Counted from the stretch's first letter, positions 6,686 to 15,019 are shown. The stretch is 23,825 bases of DNA from Chloroflexota bacterium (GCA_008501785.1 QQUD01000979.1:1-23825); one strand, 5' to 3'. Notes: generated by a model from the sequence alone, not told the origin. Made by a program: numbers and translations.

Positions 6686-7498
6686 ATGTTTTTATCCTCT
6701 GATGCAAAGAAAGTCTTAAAGGCAACCAGTCGTACGTTTTATATTCCAATCAGCCGTCTGCCCGCCGGTCTGCAAGAAGCCATTGGTTCTGCCTATTTGT
6801 GTATGCGGGCGATTGATGAAATCGAAGACCACCCCAACTTGGAGGGCGCTCAAAAAGCAGAATTGTTAAATAAAGTAAGCTGGATACTACAATCTCAAAC
6901 TTTTGTGGACTCTTTTTCTAATGATGCATTTGATGTCGCATTTCGGCCATATGCCGCCAATTTGCCCGAAGTGACGCTTGGATTAGCAAAATGGGCCAGT
7001 CAAGCGCCAGCCTCGATTGCGCCGCGTGTGTGGGATGCAACTGCTGCCATGGCAAACCGAATGGCGTTTTGGTCATTGAATAATTGGCAAATTTCTACCG
7101 TGGCCGATTTAGATCATTACACATTTAGTGTCGCGGGAGCCGTTGGTTTGCTCATTTGCGATGTTGGCGGTTGGTTTGATGGCCTGCAAATGCATCGCGG
7201 TTTTGCGATTCAATTTGGGCGAGGGTTGCAGCTTGTCAACATTTTGCGCAATCGCAGCGAAGATTTGCGGCGCGGTGTTGACTTTTTCCCACACGGTTGG
7301 TCGGCCGATCGGATGCATGCCTATGCTCGCAAGAATTTGGTTGATGCAGAAGCGTATGCCAAAGAACTGCCGGGTAGCTCTTTCTCCTATTTTTTGCGGA
7401 TTCCATTGGTGTTGGCATTGGCAACGCTCGATGCGTTGGCACGTGGGGAGCAAAAGCTCAGTCGAGCCACTGTGATACAGCTTGTGCGTTCAGTTTAA
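6686..7498 (+). CDS. Squalene/phytoene synthase family protein
   Basis: Family members join two prenyl diphosphates head to head (2 FPP or 2 GGPP). The 270-aa length fits. The first aspartate-rich motif, RAIDEIED (D44, D48), is intact. The second motif, NILRNRSEDLRRGVDFFP (185-202), matches the N-x-x-R-D-x-x-E-D pattern except that the first catalytic Asp is Asn (N189), while E192 and D193 are kept. This may alter metal binding or activity. HpnC/HpnD-like hopanoid enzymes, CrtB-like phytoene synthase, or a non-canonical member are all possible. It follows the CooC genes by 61 bp but has no pathway partner in the window. The start ATG at 6686 has no strong ribosome site. Confidence 0.75.
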   Translation: MFLSSDAKKVLKATSRTFYIPISRLPAGLQEAIGSAYLCMRAIDEIEDHPNLEGAQKAELLNKVSWILQSQTFVDSFSNDAFDVAFRPYAANLPEVTLGLAKWASQAPASIAPRVWDATAAMANRMAFWSLNNWQISTVADLDHYTFSVAGAVGLLICDVGGWFDGLQMHRGFAIQFGRGLQLVNILRNRSEDLRRGVDFFPHGWSADRMHAYARKNLVDAEAYAKELPGSSFSYFLRIPLVLALATLDALARGEQKLSRATVIQLVRSV

Positions 7499-7598
7499 CG
7501 CTTTTGCTGGGAAACAAATGCAAAATTCATTCGATGTTTATTTTCCTCCGCTGATTGCGATTGGCACACCTTAAAGACCCGTTTGTAATCAACTTTAT

Positions 7599-7627
7599 CC
7601 TCCCGGAGGTGCTGCACCTCCGGGAGG
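7599..7627. repeat. CCTCCCGGAGG hairpin, possible terminator
   Basis: Arms CCTCCCGGAGGTGC (7599-7612) and GCACCTCCGGGAGG (7614-7627) are exact reverse complements, followed by GTTTGTG. It is about 100 bp after the stop of the squalene/phytoene synthase gene, so termination is possible. The CTCCCGGAGGT core is shared with the hairpin inside acsV at 770-803. Confidence 0.7.
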
Positions 7628-7867
7628 GTTTGTGCATACCGAACAGACCTTAATTCCCCTTGATTTTGCAGATATTGCAACAAAAAAACACCTCATAACG
7701 TAGAGCTAACCAAGTGCACTTAAGTTCTTTATAAATTTAACAAGGCACAGTTTGTAATTTGTTTTCCCACGTCTTTTCGTATCTGCTTTTTCCCGCAAAT
7801 TTTTTTATTAGCTGATTGTTAGTTGGTGGATAGGTGACAACTCTCCCTTTCTTTTAAGCTGTTTTAT

Positions 7868-7948
7868 ATGGCAATGGCAACTATTCAAACTGCTCAGGAA
7901 GCCTGAGCGGCTGAATTGTTGCTGCAAATTCAACAAACCATCACTTAA
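7868..7948 (+). pseudogene. Possible remnant of a small gene with an internal stop
   Basis: MAMATIQTAQEA is followed by TGA and then, in the same frame, AAELLLQIQQTIT and TAA. Both halves have protein-like composition, as expected of the N-terminus of a small protein interrupted by one stop codon. No family can be named. The segment is too short to exclude chance. Confidence 0.25.
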
Positions 7949-7989
7949 GTAAAATGAAAAAAGTTTTCAGAATTATTAACCACAGATTT

Positions 7990-8045
7990 CGCAGATTTCA
8001 CAGATTGTTTCTGGCTTAAATCTGCGTAAATCTGTGAAATCTGCG
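7990..8045. repeat. Long hairpin with 17-bp perfect arms
   Basis: CGCAGATTTCACAGATT (7990-8006) and AATCTGTGAAATCTGCG (8029-8045) are exact reverse complements. The 22-nt loop repeats part of the right arm (AATCTGCG). The units TCTGCG/TCTGTG are tandem-like, in the same style as the element at 11419-11519. Confidence 0.8.
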
Positions 8046-8227
8046 GATTGTTATTTCTTAATTCATTTTGCTGATCACTTAATCAAACAGAAAACACATT
8101 GGAAATGGTCATACTTAAAACATGACTTGTTTGCGTGACGAGTGGCACATCTCACTGTGACCTGTTTTTTTGTAAGCTTTTAACAGATTGATAAAACGAC
8201 TAGAAACTTTAGCTTTTGGTGGCGACT

Positions 8228-9007
8228 ATGTTTAATACAGTAAAAACTTCTATTTCGAATAATGGCAATATCGTTGAGATTAACAACGTTGTGAAACGAT
8301 TCCCGGTTGGTGATGATGAAATTACCGTGCTGAAGGGGATTTCGTTTGATGTGAAGCAGGGTGAATTTTTAACGATTGTGGGACCGTCGGGCAATGGTAA
8401 ATCGACTTTGTTGAATATGATTACGGGCATTGACCATCCGTCTGCTGGTGAAGTGGTTGTGACGGGGCGCGATGTGCATACGATGAGTGAAAATGAGTTG
8501 GCGAAGTGGCGCAGTCAACATGTGGGCATCATTTTTCAGTTTTTCCAGATGCTGCCTGCGTTGAGTTTGCTGCAAAACATCATTTTGCCGATGGATTTTG
8601 CTCGTAAATACACGTCGAAGGAGCGAGAAGTAAGAGCGATGCACCTGCTGGAAAGTGTTGATTTGGCGGATCAAGCGAACAAGCTGCCAGGTCAAGTTTC
8701 TGGTGGTCAACAGCAGCGAGCCGCGATTGCACGGGCGCTGGCGAATGACCCACCGTTGATTGTGGCGGATGAGCCAACCGGAAATTTGGATACGCGGACG
8801 GGTGATGCTGTGTTTGAATTGTTCAACAAACTGGTGGCCCAAGGTAAAACGATGGTGATGGTGACGCACAACAAAGAGTTGGCGGCGCAGGTGCCGAGGG
8901 TGATTGAGATTGTGGATGGCCATATTCACCGCGACCAAAATGGCAACGGCAAAGAAACTTATCGCTTAAATGGTCATAAAAAAGTGGAGGTACCACAATG
9001 GGCGTAA
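8228..9007 (+). CDS. ABC transporter ATPase, MacB/LolD type
   Basis: ATP-binding subunit partnered with the FtsX-family permease that overlaps its 3' end. Walker A is GPSGNGKST (52-60), the Q-loop is in IIFQFFQMLP, the signature is VSGGQQQR (157-164), Walker B is LIVADEPTGNLD (177-188) and the H-loop is H214 in VTHNKE. DEPTGNLD is typical of the LolD/MacB/FtsE-like group that powers mechanotransmission or lipoprotein/peptide export. A TTG at 8216 would add four residues, but the ATG at 8228 is preferred. Its end and the permease start overlap by 10 bp, indicating translational coupling. The substrate cannot be deduced, and no periplasmic adaptor gene is adjacent. Confidence 0.9.
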   Translation: MFNTVKTSISNNGNIVEINNVVKRFPVGDDEITVLKGISFDVKQGEFLTIVGPSGNGKSTLLNMITGIDHPSAGEVVVTGRDVHTMSENELAKWRSQHVGIIFQFFQMLPALSLLQNIILPMDFARKYTSKEREVRAMHLLESVDLADQANKLPGQVSGGQQQRAAIARALANDPPLIVADEPTGNLDTRTGDAVFELFNKLVAQGKTMVMVTHNKELAAQVPRVIEIVDGHIHRDQNGNGKETYRLNGHKKVEVPQWA

Positions 9008-11409
9008 TTCGGCACAAAATTTGGAAAGATTTATGGACCAGTAAATCACGCACTTTGCAGGTTGTGCTGATCATTGGCATGGGTGCATTTGCGTTAGGCA
9101 TGATCATCACCACCCGCAATTTGATGATTGGTGGGATGGAAGAGCTGTGGCGCGATTCTGCACCAGCAATGATTGGTATGTGGGCTTCTCCGCCTGTAGA
9201 TGACGATACGCTGTCGTCATTGAAACGGATTGAAGGGTTGGAGAAAGTCGAGGGGTATGCGACTTCTACAGTCGAGTGGCGGTTAGATGAAGGGGATGAA
9301 TGGCTGTCGGCTGGGGTGATTGTGCGGCAAGATTATGAGAACCAACAGTTTGCGCGTGTAGATTTATTGAGTGGTACACTGCCGGGTAGAAACACAGTGG
9401 TTGCTGGTCAAGGCTCAGACGTAACTTTTGGGGCAATCGTAGGGGAAGAGGTGACGTTTAAGGTAAACGGCCGTGAACGCACCTACACCATCAGCGGCAG
9501 TATGTATGACCCCATTGCGCAGCCCCCCAGCTTTGGCGGCAATGCCCAATTCTTTGTCACACAAGACACCTTTGAAACACTTTTCGGCTTCACCGGCTAC
9601 AATCGCATTTTTGCAGCAGCCGATTATTACGAAGAATCGCACGTTGTGGCTGTTGCCAATGACATTCAGGATAAGTTAGAGCGGCAAGGTGTCGAATCCG
9701 GTGGCATGTTGCCCCCGCAAGGCAACCGAATTGTGGACCCCAATAAACATTTTTTCCAGGACATCATGGATGGCATTTTTTTTGTGTTGGGTGTGATGGC
9801 GGTGTTGGCGCTATTTTTAGGCCTGTTCTTGGTTTACAACACAATCAACGCGATTATCTCGCAGCAGGTAGACCAGATTGGCGTGATGAAGGCAATTGGG
9901 GCCAGTTCATGGCAAATCTTGAGCATCTATTTGCTGTATGTGCTGGCGTTTGGTGTGTTGGCGCTGCTGTTGGCTGTGCCGTTGGGGATGATGGCTGGCT
10001 GGCAGTTGAATGTTTTTTTGATGGACAGCTTTAATGCAGAGGCGGGTGGTTTTCAGGTATCGTGGACGGCCGTTTTCGTCCAAATCATCATTGCACTTGT
10101 GACACCACTTCTCGTTGCCGCCGTACCTGTAATCAATGGCGCACGCATCACAGTACGTGAAGCTGTGAGTACCTATGGTTTGGCTACCAGCATGAGCTAT
10201 TTGGACAGGCTGTTAGCAAAAATGAAGCGCGTTTCACGCCTGCTGCTGTTGACAATCAGCAACACGTTTCGCAATAAATGGCGTGTTATTTTAACCCAAA
10301 TCACCCTGGTTCTGAGCGGCCTTATCTTCATGATGGTGATGAGCGTGAGTGATTCGACCAATTACACATTTAACGATCTGCTTTTCTCTATCCTCAATTC
10401 CAACATTAATCTGCGTTTGCAAGATTCTGAACGGATCAGCGTAGTTGAATCGTTGACGATGCAGCATCCAAATGTGCAGGCTGTCGAAATGTGGGGTTTA
10501 GGGAGCGGGTCGGCTCATGCCCAATCGGTACTAGAAACGGACGATGATCCCGGCATGTTGGCTTTTGGTGTACCGGCCGAAACGACGCTTTACGGTCCTC
10601 AAATGCGAGCGGGGCGTTGGCTGACTGCGGATGATACTTATGCGGTTGTGCTGAATCAGGAATTAGCGGACGAAATGGGTGTTGGTTTGGGCGATTGGAT
10701 TACGTTTAATCAAGGAACCGAGGGTGAATCAGATTGGCAGGTTGTGGGACTGTTGTTTGACCCATTGATTACGAACTCGGCCCATGTGCCGCGCACAACG
10801 CTGCTGCGTGAGCAAAACAGAGTGGGTCGCACGAATTCGGTTTGGATTCAGTTGAAATTAGACACACCGGCGGCAGAGCAAACGGCCGTTCGCGAACTGC
10901 GCCAGCTTTATGAAGATAATGGCATTGATGTACGTCCAGGCGGTATTTTGAACGGACAAGATACCTCTTCAGAAATTATCGATTCTTTCAATACCCAGTT
11001 CCGCTCAATTACAACGATGCTGGCGGTGATGGCAGTGGTGATTGGTGTGGTCGGCAGCATTTCGTTGAGTGGTGTGCTGTCGTTGAGCGTGATTGAACGC
11101 CAGCGCGAGATTGGCGTGATGCGGGCGGTGGGTGCGTCTTCTTGGGACATTGCCCGCTTGTTTATTGGCGAAGGCTTGATTTTAGGCTTACTGAGTTGGG
11201 TGATTGCGCTGCCATTTAGCATCCCTGCTGGTCAGGTGATTACCTCGGCGCTGTCTGGTGCGATGGGCATTGAATTTGTTTATTATTACACGCCGCAAGG
11301 TGCGATTACTTGGTTTGTGATTATCACCGTGCTGTCAACGTTAGCCAGTTGGATACCAGCACGACGAGCGACTCGCATTAGTGTGCGTGATAGTTTGGCG
11401 TATCTTTAG
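8998..11409 (+). CDS. Double FtsX-domain ABC permease
   Basis: An 803-aa membrane protein. One transmembrane segment near 20-40 is followed by a large extracytoplasmic domain (about 45-250). A first FtsX core follows, with helices near 257-287, 307-334 and 357-380 and QVDQIGVMKAIGASSW after the first helix. A second module has a helix near 429-450, a second extracytoplasmic domain (about 455-665) and a second FtsX core with helices near 671-698, 721-745 and 768-787, and the matching RQREIGVMRAVGASSW. Two FtsX modules in one chain are typical of Gram-positive/Chloroflexota-style permeases, unlike single-module MacB. GGAGG (8986-8990) lies 7 nt before the ATG. Likely roles are export of a lipoprotein, peptide or lipid, or envelope signalling. 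An exact AACGGCCGTT is at 10881, with variants at 9466 and 10065. Confidence 0.9.
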   Translation: MGVIRHKIWKDLWTSKSRTLQVVLIIGMGAFALGMIITTRNLMIGGMEELWRDSAPAMIGMWASPPVDDDTLSSLKRIEGLEKVEGYATSTVEWRLDEGDEWLSAGVIVRQDYENQQFARVDLLSGTLPGRNTVVAGQGSDVTFGAIVGEEVTFKVNGRERTYTISGSMYDPIAQPPSFGGNAQFFVTQDTFETLFGFTGYNRIFAAADYYEESHVVAVANDIQDKLERQGVESGGMLPPQGNRIVDPNKHFFQDIMDGIFFVLGVMAVLALFLGLFLVYNTINAIISQQVDQIGVMKAIGASSWQILSIYLLYVLAFGVLALLLAVPLGMMAGWQLNVFLMDSFNAEAGGFQVSWTAVFVQIIIALVTPLLVAAVPVINGARITVREAVSTYGLATSMSYLDRLLAKMKRVSRLLLLTISNTFRNKWRVILTQITLVLSGLIFMMVMSVSDSTNYTFNDLLFSILNSNINLRLQDSERISVVESLTMQHPNVQAVEMWGLGSGSAHAQSVLETDDDPGMLAFGVPAETTLYGPQMRAGRWLTADDTYAVVLNQELADEMGVGLGDWITFNQGTEGESDWQVVGLLFDPLITNSAHVPRTTLLREQNRVGRTNSVWIQLKLDTPAAEQTAVRELRQLYEDNGIDVRPGGILNGQDTSSEIIDSFNTQFRSITTMLAVMAVVIGVVGSISLSGVLSLSVIERQREIGVMRAVGASSWDIARLFIGEGLILGLLSWVIALPFSIPAGQVITSALSGAMGIEFVYYYTPQGAITWFVIITVLSTLASWIPARRATRISVRDSLAYL

Positions 11410-11418
11410 AGGGAGTAA

Positions 11419-11519
11419 GAGGAACACAGAGTTGCACAGAGAATTCACAGAGTTACGCAGAGAGGAAGAGGAGGAGAAATAGCTTTTCTCTCCCTCTCTG
11501 CGTAACTCTGTGTTCCTCT
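11419..11519. repeat. Large inverted repeat of CACAGAGTT units
   Basis: The left arm starts GAGGAACACAGAGTT and has extra CACAGAGTT-like units. The right arm, CTCTCTGCGTAACTCTG followed by TGTTCCTC, is its reverse complement apart from the extra units. The pairing is long and the loop short. It starts 10 nt after the permease stop and may serve as a transcription end or an mRNA-stabilising hairpin. Confidence 0.8.
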
Positions 11520-11595
11520 TTTAGGAATTATTCGTTATTTCCTAAAATTCGTTGTAATCTTTGCAGAACAGTTTTCATTGTCAGGAGGGTTGAAC

Positions 11596-11690
11596 ATGAA
11601 AACGAGAACGGTGGGTGTGTTGGCGTTGGTGTCCCGCTGATGGATATGCGGACGCCGGAAAAGTCACGGGGTCGTGGACTGGTAGGTTAA
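11596..11690 (+). pseudogene. Two mini-frames with a strong ribosome site; probable gene remnant
   Basis: AGGAGGG (11583-11589) is the best Shine-Dalgarno in the window. It precedes an ATG at 11596 giving MKTRTVGVLALVSR and a stop at 11638-11640. A second ATG overlaps that stop (TGATG) and gives MDMRTPEKSRGRGLVG with a stop at 11688-11690. The first peptide looks like the start of a signal peptide cut short. A truncated secreted or lipoprotein gene is the simplest reading, and a genuine leader-peptide pair is the alternative. Confidence 0.35.
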
Positions 11691-11694
11691 GAAC

Positions 11695-11752
11695 CATTGC
11701 GAATTGCGAATTGCGTATTAGAGAGAATCTACACAACACGCAATTCGCAATG
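11695..11752. repeat. GCGAATT hairpin between convergent units
   Basis: Arms CATTGCGAATTGCG (11695-11708) and CGCAATTCGCAATG (11739-11752) are exact reverse complements; the left side has an extra GCGAATT unit. It lies between the + strand transporter unit and the - strand ECF operon, where a bidirectional terminator would be expected, though T-tracts are weak. Confidence 0.7.
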
Positions 11753-11778
11753 ATCCCAAACTCCCAAGTTGTTTTGAT

Positions 11779-12324
11779 TTAGCGCTTCTCAGCCATGTAG
11801 ACAAAAAAACCGGCTTTACGCAGCGATTTAAGTGTGAGGCTGCCGAGTAGACCCCCTAGGGCACCAAAGACGATGTAACCCAACATCCCCCATAGCAGCC
11901 CTAAAGTGAGGAATCCAATTGGCGCACCGGTGATGACGCCTAGCAGCCATTTCACCAGAAATTTACCCATGTGTCCAAAGGCCGCAGTTATCGCTGCTGA
12001 GACTGGATTTTCGAGATCGGGCAGTAAAAGCATGGCTAAGTCGGTGCCAACGCCAACGGCCGTATACGACAAAAACGTATTCAGCGCCCCAAAATCACCC
12101 ATTCCCAAAAACGCTGCTAAAATGCCAGACGTTAGCCCAATGAGACTGGCCGCCCCCGATTTTTTTACAATTCCTGCCCCAACAACCACAATCGCCATCC
12201 AAAATACACCAGAATGGCCTGGGGTTTGCAATGGCAGCCGCAGCGCGATTTTGGCAACGACAACCAGTCCCGCAAATAATGCTAATAAAATAAGTTGAAA
12301 TGTAGAGAAATATCTTGTTTTCAT
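11779..12324 (-). CDS. Integral membrane S-component-like protein of an ECF transporter
   Basis: A 181-aa, very hydrophobic protein with about five to six membrane helices: near 10-27, 41-56, 58-75, 82-102, 125-148 and 145-165. It has a Gly/Ala-rich middle (KKSGAASLIGLTSGILAAFLG) like the substrate-binding S components of energy-coupling-factor transporters. The set of fused double ATPase, EcfT and small S protein resembles the YkoEDC layout. Its ATG overlaps the stop of the upstream gene in an ATGA. The substrate cannot be read from sequence. The operon context (TupA-like protein, molybdate-type regulator) suggests a Mo/W compound or related cofactor, whereas ECF S components usually bind vitamins or Co/Ni. 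Confidence 0.65.
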   Translation of the reverse strand: MKTRYFSTFQLILLALFAGLVVVAKIALRLPLQTPGHSGVFWMAIVVVGAGIVKKSGAASLIGLTSGILAAFLGMGDFGALNTFLSYTAVGVGTDLAMLLLPDLENPVSAAITAAFGHMGKFLVKWLLGVITGAPIGFLTLGLLWGMLGYIVFGALGGLLGSLTLKSLRKAGFFVYMAEKR

Positions 12325-12833
12325 TGTGTAGTAATCGCTATTTCATCGGTATCTTGAATCCACTCATCACGTGTGTCTAAACGAGGCAGCAAAGATACAA
12401 GCTTAAGTGTGCCACGCCCCGAAAGGTCGAACATGATTTTGTTTGTGGAATTGTCGATTTCGGCCCAGGTTAATTCGATTTCTTTTTGCCGGTGATTGCT
12501 GCGGACAATGATATTTGTTTCATCTTGCAGAAAATTATCAGGCAAGTAATAGTTGAGCACATCACAAAGCATCCACCCTTCTTGTGTTTTGCCTTCTTCA
12601 GCATCTTGGAATGATGTTTGGGGCAATTGTTCCAATACCTCAGGGGTAAACGCAGCAACAATCTCACCGTTGATTGTGATGGGCACGCTGCCGGGTGCGG
12701 CTGTCGGCAACCCGGCTGGCATCTGGTTGATGTCAGCCATTTGTTGTCGTTGCAAGAAGTCAACCCCCATTACGATACCTATGATAAGTATCAAAATTAA
12801 TCCAGCAAGAAGGAAACGTTTGTTTTGTGACAT
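12321..12833 (-). CDS. Membrane-anchored small protein with a molybdopterin-oxidoreductase-like fold
   Basis: A 170-aa protein with one N-terminal membrane anchor (residues 7-25) and an outside domain (49-168). That domain begins PITINGEIVAAFTPEVLEQLP, continues EGWMLCDVLNYYLPDN (86-101), and ends with strand-rich segments. The order (TING or TVTG-like strand, a W-containing helix corresponding to the W-x-G-V-P-L-x-x-L-L segment, then a DxxxI tail) resembles the sulfite-oxidase/molybdopterin-binding fold reduced to a small binding domain. It also resembles the C-terminal domain of the TupA-like protein in this operon. No Moco-binding Cys can be assigned with confidence (C90 is the only Cys). 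It sits between ecfT and the S-component gene, so a substrate-handling accessory role is inferred. Confidence 0.5.
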   Translation of the reverse strand: MSQNKRFLLAGLILILIIGIVMGVDFLQRQQMADINQMPAGLPTAAPGSVPITINGEIVAAFTPEVLEQLPQTSFQDAEEGKTQEGWMLCDVLNYYLPDNFLQDETNIIVRSNHRQKEIELTWAEIDNSTNKIMFDLSGRGTLKLVSLLPRLDTRDEWIQDTDEIAITTQ

Positions 12834-12854
12834 TGTTAATCCTTTTTCTACAGA

Positions 12855-13610
12855 TTATGGTAAATAAAAATGGATGGGTGTGAGGAGGAAAACGGCCGTT
12901 CCCACACCCAGCATCCCCAAAAACAGCCAATCATGCGGCTGCATTGTTAACTGTCGGTATGACTGTCGATGGGGGGCATCAAACCCCCGTGCGTGGGCGG
13001 CTTCTGTCATCGTCCAGGCGCGTTTTGTGGTGAGCACAATTGCGGGAACGACCAGTACCACAAGCTGTCTAATTTGTGGAATTAGCTCACGCCACCCACG
13101 CCACTGCAATGGCTCCCACGCACCGCGTGCTTGCTGAGCCTCTTGAATCATTTGCCATTCGTTTGTAAACAAATGTACGCTTTGAAACGCCAAACTTAAG
13201 CTAAATGCAAACCTGTATGGCACACGCAGCCATGCCAGGACGAGTCGAAGTTCTCCTGGCGTGGTGGTGTAGACCATAAAAATAAACGCGCTGGCTAACA
13301 ACATCACCCGCAATGTAACTTGCAGCGCCAGGTTTACATCGACAACGATCCAATCAACGATAAAAATAATTAGAAGCCACCATTTTAAACGCCACAATTG
13401 ACGCAACGCAATATCCGCGAGTCCTGACCACCAAAACAGTGCTGCATACGCAATAAAAAACAGCATCAGCTTAGACACAGGTAACATTACCAGCAGTGAA
13501 GCACACAGCGGCAGCGCCAGTCGTACACGAGGGTCAAACCGGCGCAGGGGGGAATTTGTGACAAGTTTTATGGGTTCACGTTTGGGTTTGCGTCGTTTGG
13601 CTAATTGCAT
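12855..13610 (-). CDS. ecfT: ECF transporter transmembrane subunit EcfT (CbiQ family)
   Basis: This subunit couples the ATPases to the S component. It has 251 aa, a basic N-terminus, helices near 30-55, 76-94, 99-116, 180-196 and 229-247, and the two diagnostic Ala-Arg-Gly coupling motifs: ARG at 161-163 (EAQQARGAW) and 207-209 (AAHARGFD). Both are intact, so it should engage the two ATPase domains. Its start overlaps the stop of the ATPase gene by 10 bp. It is preceded by a fused EcfA1A2-like ATPase and followed by the SUOX-like and S-component-like genes, which makes a complete ECF set. An exact AACGGCCGTT is at 12891 (Gly-Thr-Ala-Val near the C-terminus). Confidence 0.88.
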   Translation of the reverse strand: MQLAKRRKPKREPIKLVTNSPLRRFDPRVRLALPLCASLLVMLPVSKLMLFFIAYAALFWWSGLADIALRQLWRLKWWLLIIFIVDWIVVDVNLALQVTLRVMLLASAFIFMVYTTTPGELRLVLAWLRVPYRFAFSLSLAFQSVHLFTNEWQMIQEAQQARGAWEPLQWRGWRELIPQIRQLVVLVVPAIVLTTKRAWTMTEAAHARGFDAPHRQSYRQLTMQPHDWLFLGMLGVGTAVFLLTPIHFYLP

Positions 13611-15013
13611 AACCGGATTTCCTCCTTTTTAAAAATCCAATCAGGTACTACTAACCCTGCCCGTTCCCAGGCTCGCGAATCTGTAAAGACGGTTTCGGGT
13701 GGGCCATCTGCTAAAATGCCATTGTCGCCAAGCAGCACAATGCGGTCGGCTTGGGCAGCAAGCGGGAGATCGTGGGTGGTGATCAGTACAATTTGGCCGC
13801 TGTTTGCAATTTGACGCAGCAGGCTTTGCAGGATGGCTTTGTGAACGGCATCTTGGCCGAGGGTGGGTTCGTCGAGCAGCAGGCCGTGTGCTGGTTGTTG
13901 CATGAGGACGGTTGCCAGTGCCAGTCGCTTTTTTTCGCCTTCGCTGAGCAGCAGTGGTGGTGTGGTTTCGTATGATTCTAGCCCTAGTGCAGCCAGCAAA
14001 TTGTGGTAGCGGTGCATATCGGGTTGAGGGAGCCGGTATAAAATTTCATCTCGAACCGAGGCGTTAAATAGCTGTAAATCGGGGTTTTGGAAGACGAGGC
14101 CGAATTGGGTTAAACGGCCGTTTACCGCCACCTCACCCTCATATTCCTGCATCCCGGCCAACGTACGCAGCAGCGTCGTTTTACCCACCCCGTTACGCCC
14201 AACTAACGAGACGATCTCGCCGCCATTTGCGGACATGGTGAAATCAGTCAGCACTGGCTGACCGCCCAACACCACATTCAGCCCTTCAATGTTAAGCTGC
14301 AAAGACGCTGTTTTTGGTTCAATCGACGCTGATTGGATGTTTTGTTGCGCGGGTGATTTACCGGGCAATGTTAATTCACGCAAATTCGGTAATTGATGCA
14401 GGATATTGGTGCGGTGTTCACAGACGATAACGGCCGTTCCCATCTCAACCAATCGCGCCAAATCTGCCACTAAATCTGCTGCTGCCGTTGTGTCCAACAT
14501 CGAAAACGGCTCATCCAGCACAAGTACCTGCGGTTGACGAGCCATCACTGCCGCCAGTGTCAATCGTTGCTGTTCGCCACCAGACAATGTTAATGGCTCA
14601 CGATGGCGCAACTGTGATAAACTAAATTGCTCTAAAACCATTTCTAATCGCTCGCCCATATTGGTGCGAGACAGCCCCATGTTTTCCAGGCCAAACAAGA
14701 TTTCATTTTCAACGCTGTCGGTGAGCATTTGATTAGCGGGGTTTTGGAACAGGAGTCCGACCTGTTCGGTGAGCTGCCAGAGGGGAGTAACGGCCGTATC
14801 CAACCCATCCACCATCACTTGCCCATGCAAGTCACCAACATAAAGGTGTGGCACAAATCCGGTTAAACAGCGTGCCAATGTGCTTTTGCCGCAGCCCGAT
14901 GGCCCACGAATCAACAGCACTTCCCCTGCATTGACGCCCAGTGACACCGGACCGACACCACGATCATTTTGTGGATAGTGATAAGCGACTTGATCAGCGT
15001 GCAGGAGAAGCAT
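13601..15013 (-). CDS. Fused double ECF-type ABC ATPase (EcfA1-EcfA2/YkoD-like)
   Basis: A 470-aa protein containing both ECF ATPases in one chain. Domain 1 has Walker A GPSGCGKST (37-45), signature LSGGEQQR (143-150), Walker B VLVLDEP (163-169) and CEHR. A linker at about 215-238 follows. Domain 2 has Walker A GRNGVGKTT (272-280), signature LLSEGEKKR (355-363), Walker B LLLDEP (378-383) and TTHD. The second signature is LSEGE rather than LSGGE, a substitution seen in ECF/Cbi-type ATPases. The fused form resembles YkoD of the YkoEDC transporter. The ATG lies 6 bp after the stop of the TiaS-like gene. AACGGCCGTT occurs exactly at 14113 and 14429; the 14113 copy is the only one in the window read in the Asn-Gly-Arg frame. 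Confidence 0.9.
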   Translation of the reverse strand: MLLLHADQVAYHYPQNDRGVGPVSLGVNAGEVLLIRGPSGCGKSTLARCLTGFVPHLYVGDLHGQVMVDGLDTAVTPLWQLTEQVGLLFQNPANQMLTDSVENEILFGLENMGLSRTNMGERLEMVLEQFSLSQLRHREPLTLSGGEQQRLTLAAVMARQPQVLVLDEPFSMLDTTAAADLVADLARLVEMGTAVIVCEHRTNILHQLPNLRELTLPGKSPAQQNIQSASIEPKTASLQLNIEGLNVVLGGQPVLTDFTMSANGGEIVSLVGRNGVGKTTLLRTLAGMQEYEGEVAVNGRLTQFGLVFQNPDLQLFNASVRDEILYRLPQPDMHRYHNLLAALGLESYETTPPLLLSEGEKKRLALATVLMQQPAHGLLLDEPTLGQDAVHKAILQSLLRQIANSGQIVLITTHDLPLAAQADRIVLLGDNGILADGPPETVFTDSRAWERAGLVVPDWIFKKEEIRLCN

Positions 15014-15019
15014 GGTGGA

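Larger units (their letters stand above)
7499..8227. other. Gene-poor 0.7-kb interval
   Basis: No convincing intact gene was found on either strand. It holds a strong hairpin (7599-7627), a short frame broken by one stop (7868-7948) and a long hairpin (7990-8045). The rest is AT-rich and without recognisable motif. It separates the Wood-Ljungdahl block from the ABC transporter genes and may contain the promoter of the latter. Confidence 0.6.

Noticed and set aside
7599..7627. Definite rho-independent terminator
   Set aside because: The stem is strong, but there is no run of T after it and the same core sits inside acsV, so it is listed as a repeat with possible terminator function.
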